Source: Thermothelomyces thermophilus ATCC 42464 (lineage: Eukaryota > Ascomycota > Sordariomycetes > Sordariales > Chaetomiaceae). Taken from it: 64,000 nt of DNA. The notes under the pieces were generated by a model. It saw only the letters and a program-made list of their open reading frames with translations. It was not told the origin of the DNA and did no database searches. Each line of letters opens with the position of its first letter. The stretch's first letter is position 1. The DNA is taken from positions 3,658,001 through 3,722,000 of the forward strand of contig NC_016475.1 of the NCBI RefSeq assembly GCF_000226095.1, read 5' to 3'. Positions 36,197-48,012 of this stretch are shown one piece after another. Position numbers and translations under genes: made by a program.

Positions 36197-39100
36197 ATGT
36201 TTTCTTCGGCGCTGCAGGAAGGCGGGCCTGCCAAAGGTACACGGAGCAGCCGCCGCCGACAGCGCACCTCCGAACCATCCTCCCAGCAGCAGCCAAAAGC
36301 GAAGCGCCAGAGGGTACCCCCAGCTGAGACGTCGTCTGCCAATCCGGATCCGCAGCCCGATATGTACGAAGTCAAGCCTGACAAGATTGATCTGCATGCG
36401 ACCAAACGGGACGGTGTCGAGACTGTTGCTCCGCCGCGTAAGGAGCTCAGCGTGCGATCCAAGAAACCCAAACCAGGCGAGAGGAGCACCAAGGGTGACG
36501 GAAGCATTGTCCTAGTTCGTTCTCCTGCTTCGGCCCTCGACGCGACGTGCGCCTTGAGCTAACCCCCTGTGCTTCTAGACAACAAACAATGCGTTTACGG
36601 TGAGCAAGTTGCCGGCGCTACCAGACAGACTCCGGGCAGACGCGCAAAGTAAGGACAAGGCATTCCTGATGCCCAAGGGCGGACTGCTGTGTAGACAAGA
36701 TTTGCTAAACTCTTTCAAAGATCGGCAGCATGGCGTTGTCGACTCGACTACCGGCTACGCTTTGAGCCTCACCCACACCCACGCCTTCGTCTGGCCCTAT
36801 ACCTCGACAACTTCATCACCCGAAACCTTTATATTCACCCTCCCGTATCCTTCGAAGCATGCTTCCGACCCTCTCCCACTCGGATCCCTTGTTACCCCAT
36901 CAACCTCTTCAGATGAACCAGGCTTGGTGATCGTCATGCCTATGAGCGGCAAAGTTGCCTATTGGGAGTCGATTTCTAGCGCAGCCACGCTCGACTTCAT
37001 CCGCCAACAACGGAGCGGTGTCGAAGATTCAATATCCGGGATGTATTCAGGCGAGCATGTCACGCAGATCGTGAACGCCGGGTCGGCCGGATTTGTGTTG
37101 GTTTTCAGCAGTGGACGGTTGGCATACTTGAGCGTGAGGGACGCACACGGACGACCTGGAATCACAGTCCAGTTCCTCCGGAGCGGCCTGGGCGGGAGCG
37201 CATTGGGTTTTTTCGGAACCATCCGTCACGCCCTTAGCTCAGCAGCCTTCCGCGGTCAGATTGCTGCCGCCCGGACTAGCCCTGGTTCCAAGGTCGGGGA
37301 GAGGGTGGTGGTCGCGGCGACGTCCAAGGGACGGTTGCACTCTTGGAAGATCCACCGCGGCGGCCATCACGAACTTCTATCCGACTCCGATATCCGAGAC
37401 AGATTGGTCGAGGCCATCCACGAAGCGGACCCATCCGTCAGCAACTTCCCTCAGGACTCGTTCGAGGTGCTCGACTTCACTCTGGTTCCAAGGGGCCTAG
37501 AGCAAAAATACGTCAATGCCAGCCGATTGAGCGAAGCTTTGACTCATGAAGAAGAGTCTTTGCAACATGCTTTGCTTCTTGCTTCGTTTTCAAGACAGCA
37601 TCGGTCTCGGTACTCGCTGGTTGAGGTGATTTTAACGCCCCAAGGCCCCCGAATCGGCATGGTCCGGCCGGTGGTCTCATACACCAGCTCTGTCAGATCT
37701 GGGGCCCCAGAGAGACCTCGCATCTACCTACCGCGGCCTGGTCTTATCGCCTTCCTTGTCTTCGATAGGGCGGTCGTAGTTGCCTCTATGATTGCGCCGC
37801 CGGACTCTCCCGACGCGCAGTTGCAAGAGGATAACCACATCTTACCGCACTCCTTCGAGGACGTGGTAGACTTCAGAGATGAGGAGAAGCTTCAGGTTGT
37901 CGGTTCTGGTGTCGAGGAGCCCAGTGGGAATGGGCACCCTCAAGACGACTTGCGGCCGCATCGTCACCGAACCAAAAATCCCACGGTAGTGCTCCTTCTT
38001 CAAGGAGTTGGGACCGTTAGGATTGCGGTCTCCGACATCGACCGTTTTGCTAGCGACACACCGCCGGAGGTCACTGCGAAAAGCAAGCTGGAGCAGGCGG
38101 TGTTCTTTGGAGTCAAAGATGACAACCCGCTAGTGTTTCAGGGCAGGAGAGATCTTCCCTTCTCCAGCCAGGAAATTGGAAACGCGGCCATCGAATTGAG
38201 CCACGAAATTGTGGGCTCAAAGACACCTTTTATCGCGAATCTGCCGGCCTCCCTCGAGAACAACATGAAGAGCAGGGTCGTCTACCTAGATGGTCTGATT
38301 GCCTACCTGAACTCGCTCAAGATAGACCTGGACATTCGCACCCGGTGGATGCTGCTGTACAATGCCGAGAAAATGGCAGTTGCGACCTGGATATGGCAGA
38401 AGCATGAACAATTTCTTGCGGAACGCCCCAAGGGAGAGAAGAAGACACTGATCTCCGAGACAGCGGTCTATATCAACGAGCAGCAGAAGACGGAGCTCAA
38501 CCCGGCCGTCGGTCAGGTGGATCCCGTGCGTCACTGGTTTATTAACGACGTATGGAGACTGGATATCTTCGTCGCTTGGGCTTACCAGATCATCAAATAT
38601 CACTTCACCGAGCGGCTAGCGGATGAGGCCGGCATCAACCGGTTAGTATGGGAGGCCGTTACGGTGAACAACGGAGCTCTCTTTGAGGCCCGTCAGTTCC
38701 GGCTCAACAGAGCGAGGCAATACGGCGTCGACCCAAGCGACATCGCAGGCGGCAATGCTATTCCTGAACCCTGGACAGCGACCTATTTCATCACGAATAA
38801 CCTCAAGCGACTGGTCGAGTTCTGTTACCAATGGCTTGATAGGTACTCGACACAAACTCCCGATGACGCGCCGATCGACACCCGCCTCCTCGATTCCATC
38901 CGCCATCTCCTACCTTCGTTAACGAGCCAGTACCTCACGTCCCTCGCCGAGTTCTCCAGCTGGGCCGCGTTAAGCGACGATGCACAGGCCCAGGAGCGGG
39001 GCAAAACCTACCAGCAGATCTTCCAAGAAGATGTGTACACGAAGATCCTGAGGCTAAAGGACTTCAACTTGTGGGAAGAAGCCATTGACCTTGCAAAAGA

Positions 39101-40563
39101 GTACAAGGCATTCGACTCGCTTGCGGAGGTAGTGGTGCAGCAAATCTTGTCCTTGGAGCAACGCGCGGCTGAGCCAGGCACCACCGAGAGTGCGGCACAA
39201 GAAAGCCTCGCTCTTGCCAAGCTCAAGAAGCAGAAGATGGGCCGTATGTTTGATGAGTACGAGGAGAGTTTTGCGTTTCGCGCATACGAGGTTCTTCTCG
39301 AGAGCAGCGGAGTCCAGGCGGTGCTGGATTTTCCTTACGACAGGAACGGCTACGCGACCAAATTTCTCCGGACGAAGCCAGAATTGGCCAAAATCTCGTG
39401 GATCAACGATGTGGAGAGAGAGAAAGACATCGACCACGCTGCCGAGACGCTGCTAGACCTGGGCCTCACCCGCGAACAGCAGGTTTGGAACAAGAAGATT
39501 GAGCTCAGTTTGGGCAAGCTGGCCTTGCTCGCCGAAGAAGCTGAACAAGCCGTCAACGGTGACGGACTCAGCAGCGCCCCCTCTGAGAATGAGGGGAGAA
39601 ATGGCGTAAGCCTCGAGAAGGTTGAGAACGCGCTCGAACTCATCAAGATCCAGGACGCTCTCTACAGTCAGATCCTGCCTACGATCCAGGAGGGTGTCGA
39701 TGAGTCGGCGGAGGTGGAGTTGGCCGTAAAGGAACATGGAATTCTGATCCCAAAGAGGCAGAAGGCGCTTCATCATATCTTCGATGATGCTATGGCACGT
39801 CTCCTCAGGCACGAGGCTCTGCAGCCACATACACTCATCGATCTGCTCACCTTGGCGTCCCTTCCCTCTAGCCATTACGACACTATCGGCGACCAGTTCT
39901 ATCTTGCCCTTAAGGTTGCCCAGTACGGCCTGAAGGGCGAAGAGCGCGCCGATGCCGAGCGGCTGATCTGGCGGCGGTGCTTTGCACGTGATGACTGGAA
40001 GCGCGTCAACGAGACAAACGAGAAGGGGGATCTCGATCAGCTGGCCACTGTGGGCGAGACGGCCGCCTACCACACCCTATTCGCCGTCGTCGACGAGCGT
40101 AAGTCTTTCCAACTCCGCAGTCCATACCTTCTAAAGCATAGCCACCTTCTAACCCCTTCCGCGCATGACAGAACATTCCAACCCGGAGTTCCGCCCGTTT
40201 GTCAAGCCGTCTGAAGCGCTCGGCGTCTTTACCGACAAGCTTGACCGCCGCTTCGACGCCATGGATGACGGTTTCCGTGCCAAGCTGCTCGATGCCATGC
40301 GCTGGGAGGACAAGCAGCTGCGCACGGCCATTGAGAAGTCGCAGCTTGACGCGTGGTACAGGACGACAAGGGAGTGCGCCGAGAAGACGGTTGCCGTCAC
40401 CTATGACAGGCTGACAGCTGCTAAGGCAGCCGCCGTTTCTGCCGAGAGGCGAGCGCAGGCTCTGGATGCACCGGTGCAGGCTAACGGGAGCGCGAAGGGG
40501 CACTTGTTCATTGGGGAACGGACGGACGGCGTGTCAATGCCCGGTGGGTTGTTTGGGTTCTAA
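36197..40563 (+). CDS. Nucleoporin Nup133
   Basis: 1409-aa scaffold nucleoporin of the Nup84/Y-complex of the nuclear pore. Exons 36197-36514, 36579-40098 and 40172-40563. Intron 1 starts GTTCGT (weak donor) and ends TCTAG with a GAGCTAACC branch; it joins GDGSIVL to TTNNAFTVSKLPALPDRLR, the conserved fungal reading. The N-terminus is basic and Ser-rich (RSSRRRQRTSEPSSQQQPK). A beta-propeller follows (about 115-560; HTHAFVWPY, GKVAYWES, GFVLVFSSGRLAYLSV, SKGRLHSWKIHRG), then a helical solenoid (about 600-1400) with VRHWFINDVWRLDIFVAWAY and FRAYEVLLESSGVQAVLDF, and a last exon ending FGF. The length fits filamentous-fungal Nup133. Confidence 0.92.
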
Positions 40564-43500
40564 ATTCCTCAGGGGGTTGAGTGTTCATGGTGCTTGTGTC
40601 AACGGGTATTTCGCTTTGTTCTGCACTTGTTCGGTATTTTGGTAGCGGAAGGTGGGGAAACGATGGATGGGCAGGTCCTTGCACCTCCTTCTGCTGGAGA
40701 TGGATGGGAGATAACTCTCGTTTCGTTTTATATTCCTTTCTCCGGGTAGATGATGGGACCGCGGGCGGAGAACGGTTCTACGCAGGCCAAAAATACTGTA
40801 TAATCCGTCGGGTGGTATAGTTGCGGTGGCTTCGGCGGTTATGATGAGATATCATGAGAAGATGGGCAGCTTTCGTGGGTTTGACCCTTTGCATGGGTGG
40901 CCGAAGAGCATGTCATCTAGAGCCACTTATACAGAAAGGATGCTCCTTCTGCCTTGAACGTCTCCCATATTGTTTTTTTCCTACTATTCACTTCCCTCTG
41001 GCAAGTTGTTCGACATAAGTTGCGTGTTCTATTGTCCCAAGGTCATCATCCTCTTCGCTCAAAGATGTTTTAGCCCCGGAATTTCCAAACTGAAGAGGGC
41101 TGTTCATATGACGGAACATGTTCAGAAATCATTGGTACCTATGCCCCACCACATAGAGTCGCCGGGCGTAACGGCATCTTGAGAACGAGTATTAGTCACG
41201 CAGTATTGGTTTCATCCTTTTTATTCTCATTGCTTTTTCCGGGAGAGGAAGGCACGAGCATCAGCTTTAGGATGCTCAAACTGGACGTGACCATCGCACA
41301 AACGGAGCGTTCGTGGGTCGGCTCTGGTTTCAGTGAGGAACGAATCATGTGGTCAAGATGGGAAAGGGCTAAAGGAAGGTGAAACAGGAAGTTGTTGATA
41401 GAAGCGATGGATATAAACATGGGTTAGCTTTTGGTGAAACCGTGCTGGACGTTTGTGGAGAGCCTGAGCCTAAGCCGATTCAATCAATAAACGAGGCGTA
41501 ACCCATCGCAATCCTAAGGTAGTTGGAGGCTTTAGGTTCTCTGGCGTGGGTGGCACGCTGACTCTGTCATGTTGGTGTGTTTGCGACAGGATCCCGAGTA
41601 CTCTACGCGGACTGCTCGTACATGATGAAGTGTGTTAGTTTGCTAAACGGCTAGCCCCCATGTCACGAGAAAATCAACAACGCCAAGGTTTGTTGCGTTG
41701 TTGAGAAGCCTGGGCCGTTTCGCCAAGGCCAAATCAGGTACCAAAGGAAAGCGATCACCCTGCGAATCCGGAGTTCGTGAGTGGGCGGTCAACGGGCAAA
41801 CAACGGAGTCCTCTGTACATAATCCGTACATACATAAGCACTGCAAAGGCGCGACATTGACGGCGACGACCAGGGCTTTGCAGGACTGGCCGACTTTCTC
41901 AGAGTCAGCGTTGAGCAAGTGGCTGAACTGTGCTCCCAGCCTTCTTCCAGGGGCTTTTTGCAGTGGTTTTTTTGGGCAAGGGGAAGGGGGGAAGGGGGGG
42001 AGGAGCAGCATAACACGGGTTATTTGGCTGGCTGCGCCTGGTTCATGAAAAGAAAAAAGCGCTCCACCGCGCCGAAATGGCGTCCTTGCCTTACCGAAGC
42101 TCGGCGTGACAACGGAGAGCATGCGGGTAAGTTGCTTCTCTGCAACATCGACGGCCGAGTGTAAGATGCTGTTGGTCTCCGTCCCTGAACTGGCCTTGCT
42201 TTGCCTGGGTTTTAGTCGCTTCCCCCAACGAAAAACCCACACTGGCCTGCTGTGGAGGCTGCAAGAGGCTCACCGCGGCAACACAAACTCATCTGATCGC
42301 TCGGAGCCATCCCTTTTTTTTTGGGTCCCATCGTTGCCGGTGGGGACGAAAGAGGCTGGGGGCGGATGCAGTTCCCCACAGGAATCTGTCGCGGTCGCCG
42401 CGCTCAACGGCTGGCAGATCGGCGGACGGCCGGCTTCGGGCGGTGAAAGAGCAAACTGGTTGGTGCCAAACGAGCGCGTCTGGCGGAGGTCTGCCGCTTG
42501 GTTGGCCAAGATTGCAAAGTCGCATTCGAGTCTGGCGGTGCGGAACAACCCAGACACAGTAGTCTATCCGTACAGTAGTACGGATACATTTCCGTGAAAA
42601 AAAAAACTTCCAGGGATCAGGGCTGTGTTGGCGGACGTTAACGGGGACTTAGTCCCGACAGAAACATCCATTATTCATGTCCAGGCATAAAGCTGCTTTG
42701 CTCTCTGTTCTGCTCTGCCCTGAGCACGGATCAAGTGCATTTGGTGACCGCTGTCCTCCCACGCCTTGGTGCCCTTCCTCTCTTGACCCCGACTCGCGCC
42801 CGCGCAATGCGGCACCTCTTGGCCTGTGCATCCACGAACTAACCTTCCAATTGTGGTTGTATTGTGGCAAGGACCAGACCTGCGGTCGGCGCGCAGCGAA
42901 GTCCAGGTTGGCAGAAAGCTGGAGGCTGCGCGAGAACCTGAGCACTTCCCTGCCCGCCAGCGAGCCCACTTCACGCTTTGCCGCGGCTCGATTGGCTCAG
43001 CTGCTGGAGACCCTTGTCCAACGACTCCGCTGCCCTGCCTTCCCCTTCTGGTGTCTCCCATCCTCGTCCTTTTCCTCCTTCTCCATTCCAAACCGCCACA
43101 CCTCACGACATCGCCAACCCACCAAACTCTGTGCGCCTTCGCAGAGGCCGCAGACGACAAGCCGTGTCGGGGCGACCGAGCGTAGTATACAGAGCGTGGA
43201 CCGCCGATCGGCCCGTTCAATCAAGAAGTGTTGCTCGAATTTGCACCTTTTAGTGCAGCCCGATACTCGACCAGCAAAAGAAGCACGGCATAGCCCGAAT
43301 CCTTTTTCCCCCATCCCATCCCATCTCATCTCATCTCCGACGCGGCAGAACCTCCGGATCTTTTTACCGAGAGCCGTAGCAATTGTTTGTTTTCCTGTAG
43401 TCGTTGTCGACCAAGTCTATGCCAGCGAGACATCGCCTCGCGACAGTTGAGCTCCGCCCACCGCCTCACCATAAGGTCGTCTGATGACCCGAACCATTTG

Positions 43501-43817
43501 TGAGTTCGCTTGTGCCCACCGCATGCACTCAATTTCCATAGCATCATTTCTCCGTCCTTCCTCGGCTTTTTGGGGGTCTGTTGCGTTCTCGGTGGTTGCG
43601 GCGCCTTTTTCTTGGGGGGTTCTAGTGTTCCACCGGCTTGCTGCATCACCCGACTCGTCTAACGCTGTCATCATCCGGTTTCGACTCGGTCATCTCGGGC
43701 CGTCACCGACTCATCTTGCGCATGTCTTTCGATCTTGAAACTGATGGTTTGGCCACATCGCAGATACCACCACCGCATATTCAGATAGGACTGCGCGACT
43801 AGCGCCGAGCGTCCGGC
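40564..43817. other. Long intergenic region upstream of casein kinase I
   Basis: 3.25 kb. The left part is the nup133 3' flank; the right part (roughly 43000-43817) is the leader of the kinase and is pyrimidine-rich with TTTTCCTGTAG-like acceptors. Many 60-260-codon frames exist on both strands between 41640 and 43670, but they overlap and have no recognisable domain. A G-rich block lies at 41975-42005. Confidence 0.55.
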
Positions 43818-45351
43818 ATGGCTTCGTCATCCTCGAACGTCGTGGGTGTACACTATCGAGTGGGGAAGAAAATCGGAGAGGGCTCGTTTGGCGTCATTTT
43901 TGAAGGCACAAACCTCCTCAATAGCCAGCAGGTTGCCATCAAGTTTGTACGTTTGAAGGAGTCATCCATTCAGCTTTTCGCAGTTTTTGGCAACACTAAC
44001 CAAGGTACGAAATAGGAACCCAGGAAGAGCGATGCTCCGCAGCTGCGTGACGAGTATCGGACGTACAAGATCCTCGTTGGTTGCCGTAAGTCTCCTATGG
44101 AAGGATATCAAGAATGCACGCAGTCTAACCATGGCAATCCATCCCGCCATTCAGCTGGCATTCCCAATGTCTACTACTTTGGCCAAGAAGGCCTACACAA
44201 CATTCTCGTCATCGACCTGCTTGGCCCGTCGTTGGAGGACCTCTTTGACCATTGCAACCGGAGGTTCAGCCTCAAGACGGTTTGTATGGTAGCGAAGCAG
44301 ATGGTACGTACACTTTCCGGTATCTCGCTTCGTATCTAACCACTGCTTGCAGCTGTCGCGTGTCCAAACGATTCACGAGAAGAACCTCATCTACCGGGAC
44401 ATTAAGCCGGACAATTTCCTTATCGGGAAGCCCGGCACCAAGACCGCCAATGTAATCCATGTGGTCGACTTCGGTATGGCAAAGCAATACCGCGATCCCA
44501 AGACAAAGCAGCATATACCATACCGGGAGCGCAAGTCGCTTTCGGGTACTGCACGGTACATGAGCATCAACACCCATCTTGGCAGAGAGCAGTCGAGACG
44601 AGACGACCTCGAGGCATTGGGTCATGTCTTCATGTATTTCCTGCGCGGTGGTCTGCCTTGGCAAGGTCTCAAGGCGGCCACCAACAAGCAGAAGTACGAG
44701 AAGATTGGCGAGAAGAAACAGACGACCCCTATCAAGGAACTGTGCGCCGGCTTTCCTGAGCAGTTCGAGAAGTACCTGAGCTACGTCCGCGGCCTCGGCT
44801 TTGAGGATGAGCCCGACTATAACTATCTTCGTGGCCTGTTTACCGAGGCTCTTCAGGCTGCCGGGCTAGTTGAGGACGGCGAGTACGACTGGATGAGGAA
44901 GCAGGACAAGAAGGGGGACTGGAACCGCCAAGCCCTGCACGACCCAAACTCTCGGCCCGGGGCATCTGCCATGGAACTCCACGGCAACTCGCGGGGGGCC
45001 ACCACTCGTCACCAAAGCGACCCGCAAGCCCCGGGACTGACCGCAGCTCGTTTAAACGCCACGCAACCCCCGCTGCCGCGCCAGGTTATGGGACAGCAAC
45101 CGAACCAAGGGCGGCCAAACGGGCCCGGATTGGCAAGTCCGCGCTCACCGGCGGCTGGGGGTTACATGCAAGCGGCGCCGACGCCGACTGGCTCGACCCA
45201 GGCGCAGTTCCAGACAAGCACCCAGAACCTGCCCCAGCGGCCAATGACCCAGTCGCCCCAAATGAACAGCCCGGCCCAGCCGCAGAATAACACCCAGCAG
45301 CCTCAACCGACGGGCTTCCAGAAGTTTATGAAGACGCTGTGCTGCGGCTAG
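43818..45351 (+). CDS. Casein kinase I, Yck-type (plasma-membrane form)
   Basis: 448-aa Ser/Thr kinase. Exons 43818-43946, 44016-44085, 44155-44303 and 44353-45351. The glycine loop is [13 protein letters not shown]; the ATP-binding Lys is about 42 (VAIKF); the catalytic loop is [10 protein letters not shown] with Asp about 132; the metal loop is [10 protein letters not shown]; the CK1-specific block is [20 protein letters not shown]. After the kinase domain (about 10-300) a Gln/Pro/Asn-rich tail ends MKTLCCG, with a Cys-Cys pair like the palmitoylated end of yeast Yck1/2, implying plasma-membrane anchoring. In Neurospora the CK1 gene of this class is ck-1b, distinct from the clock kinase ck-1a, which has another tail. 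Junctions are supported by [17 protein letters not shown] across intron 2. The leader is several hundred bases long. Confidence 0.93.
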
Positions 45352-46602
45352 TTGTCCTGATGCTGAACTTTTTCTCTTTTTTCCACGTTCCATTGTCTGG
45401 CGTCCTGTCGGGTAATCAAGCGGTTTTGTCCGACAAACCGCAGCGACCCCTGCTAACAGGTTGTGCCAGCGAGAGAGGCGGCAGCGGACGGCATGTTTAT
45501 ATAGAAGACTTCCCAGGAGATGAGTCGGACATGATTTGCCTGCAACATGCGCATGCGTTTTTTTCGTCTTGTTATTTTTTTTTTTTTTTTTGTATGGGAC
45601 ATAGAGGATGCCTTCTTTCCATAGCGGTTTCCGGCACTCTCGGCGCCTCTGGACATCATTACGATCACGATAATCCGGTTCTCTTCTCTCGTTTTAGACT
45701 GCGAGTCCCGCTTCTCTATCTCGACCAAGGCCTCCACACCTCTTCGCAGCTCTCTCGACAGGGCTGGGTACTGCTGAGCTGGGCTGGGCTGGGCCGGATC
45801 GGGCATCGCGGGGCAGAACAAGGTATCATGGCGCTCTTTGGACGTGTTTTCTTCTGTCTTCCCCATACAGATACTCTATAATAATCAGCATCGTCTTTTG
45901 CGTACTCACAGGGCCAAAGCTAGGCAACACAGAAAAGGGCTGGTCAGGCGTAAGGTTGACTGCGCTGCTGGCCTTTGAGCTGAGCGAGACCAGACGCCGG
46001 TGTTGATAACAGGATCGCGAAGTTTATTCATGTTAAGCCAACGGGATTATCGTTCCTGTGCTCGTCGGGCCGACGGCTTGTCTTCTAATATAACACGTAT
46101 GTATGTATGTATAACGAACCACAGGACTGCATTAGTCGTGCCATGCCCCTCCCCCAGCTCGCCCGTCCTCCTTGACTCTATAAGTAGTTCCCAGACCCAT
46201 CAGTACCTCCCGAGCCGTGCACGTAAGAGGAGAGGGATCATGAAGCGACAACGATCTCGGATCAGATCTCGGGTGCCGCTGGGAGCCAGACGCGGTGGGC
46301 GAGGCAAAATCAACCGCCCATGCGACTTTCGTGGCCCACGCATGTCCAACCCGATGTAACACCGCTTTTGTAGCCATCATTGATTGCGTTTAAAAAAAAA
46401 ATTCCCCCTCCCAACCAAGCCCATGGATGTCCTCTCCCTTCCCGCCCACTGAGACCAGAAATGGGAAAGAAACCTCTTGACTCGAATACAGGCGAGATGC
46501 ATTTCAGGAACAGAGGCTAAACGGATTCATACACATCATGACAAGCAGATCCCAACAGCCCCATTACAGAATCAACCGGGTTTTCGCATGTATAAACTCT
46601 TC
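45352..46602. other. Intergenic region between convergent kinase and p24 genes
   Basis: 1.25 kb carrying two 3' UTRs. T-run at 45579-45591, GTAT microsatellite near 46098-46112, A9 run at 46392-46400. Small open frames without recognisable content. No gene. Confidence 0.6.
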
Positions 46603-47444
46603 CTATGTGAGCTTCTGCTTAATGAAGAAAGACCGCAGGTGGGACAGCTGCCAGGCGCATGTCACGCCGAGGACGGTGAGCTGAATCAGAATCCAGCGGA
46701 CCACACGGGCGTTGGTGCTTTCGGACTGATCGCGAAACTCGGCCTCGCGTTCCTGTTTGGTCATAGTATCTATCAGTATCCCAGAAGCTATTGACAACGA
46801 AGAGATGACAAGGATGGCGCGCAGGCAGACGCACCCGTTGGAAGACCTGCTCCCTCCTGATATCGTTCAGCCGGGCGTTCAGATCCTTGACGCGCGTCGC
46901 GAGATCCTGAATCTTCTCCTTGTTGCCGCCGTCGAGAGCGCTCGTCTCGCCGATGGCCATGTCCAACGTCAGGCGGATGCCGCCATTGGGGGAGGCCGCC
47001 GACAGCCAGTTGGACCGGCCGCTGTTGGACGAAGGGGTGAAGCAAATCTTGTGGTCGCCCGCCTCGGCCGCCGTGAAAGTGAATTTGCCCGAGGGGCCAC
47101 CGCGCTGAGAGACGACGCGATGGTCGTTGTCAAATATTTCCTAAAGGGAGGTCTCGGTCAGTCGTTGTCTTCCTGCAGGAAGGGGGGTCTCCTCCGGACC
47201 CGCGGGGGGGCGAAGGCGGGAAGATCATCCGGCAACATACGTCAACAGAGATGTAAATGCTGATGCCGTCGTGCTTCTCCCAGGCGCGCCTCTGGTCGTT
47301 CCATTCCTCGGCCGTATAGTGACCCACCACCAGGGTGTCCTTGGGGAGCTCCTCGAAGAAGCACTTGGGTTTCGTCACATCGATGTAGAAGTAGAGGGCC
47401 CGGGCCATGGCGGCCAGGGAGAGGAAAGGGAGAAGAGTCCTCAT
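46603..47444 (-). CDS. p24-alpha family cargo receptor (Erp1/5/6-like)
   Basis: 219-aa type I membrane protein of the emp24/gp25L family, cycling between ER and Golgi in COPII/COPI vesicles. Exons 47241-47444, 46835-47140 and 46603-46752. The signal peptide is short (about 1-16, MRTLLPFLSLAAMARA). The lumenal GOLD domain has paired cysteines (KPKCFFEELPKD and HKICFTPSSNSGRSNW). A coiled-coil segment (IQDLATRVKDLNARLNDIRREQ) precedes the single membrane span RVVRWILIQLTVLGVTCAW. The short tail HLRSFFIKQKLT carries the Phe-Phe COPII signal and lysines near the end. The tail and the ALYFYIDV start resemble the p24-alpha branch (yeast Erp1/Erp5/Erp6, human TMED9). Met at 47444 was used; an upstream in-frame Met at 47501 would put residues before the signal peptide. 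Confidence 0.9.
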
Positions 47445-48012
47445 CTTTATCAATGGCTGGCAAGTATCACCTCGCGCTGTCGGCGACGGAGGGAGGGTCA
47501 CGGCGGAGTGTGTGTTGAGTTGAGATGCAGGGAATTCGGCAGGTTCCCGCTGGCAACAGCAACACTTGGGGCTCTCCCTATCGCGACCCTAGCTAACGCC
47601 AGTGAAGCTGCCACGTTCAAGGGAAAATTGGGCCCAGGGATTGGTCAGGTCACGTGTAGGCTTGTAAAGATGGGTCTTGGCACCCAGTTCGGGCATGGAT
47701 GGACAGGTAGTTGCTCCGTAGCGGGAAACTTTTTGGCGGTGTTTGCTGCCAGAATCCACAAGTTCAAATCTCAACAGTGCACTACTAAAGTTTATCGAAC
47801 TGCATCCGCCCAGATAACGCTCCATCGAGTCACCCTCAAAATACGAATAAACTGGCCTCGCTTCATGTGTAAATACCGCAAATAAGTGTACTGAATCAAG
47901 TCCGGTCCAGAAAGGCAGAATTCGCTGGCTGCGACTGCGACGAGTCGACCCACACACCTTGGCAGCGCTCCCGCCCGCAGCGACGCGACGTGCGCAACAC
48001 CACCCCACCAGC
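47445..48012. promoter_or_regulatory. Shared upstream region of p24 and swc4
   Basis: 568 bp between divergent starts. AT-rich patches at about 47755-47885 probably mark the nucleosome-free core. No named site identified. Confidence 0.35.

Noticed and set aside
35838-36515. 225-codon plus-strand frame
   Set aside because: Overlaps nup133 exon 1 in another frame; the nup133 frame fits the spliced, conserved reading.
41643-42242. 199-codon minus-strand frame upstream of casein kinase I
   Set aside because: Overlaps plus-strand frames of similar length; no domain and no conserved-looking composition.
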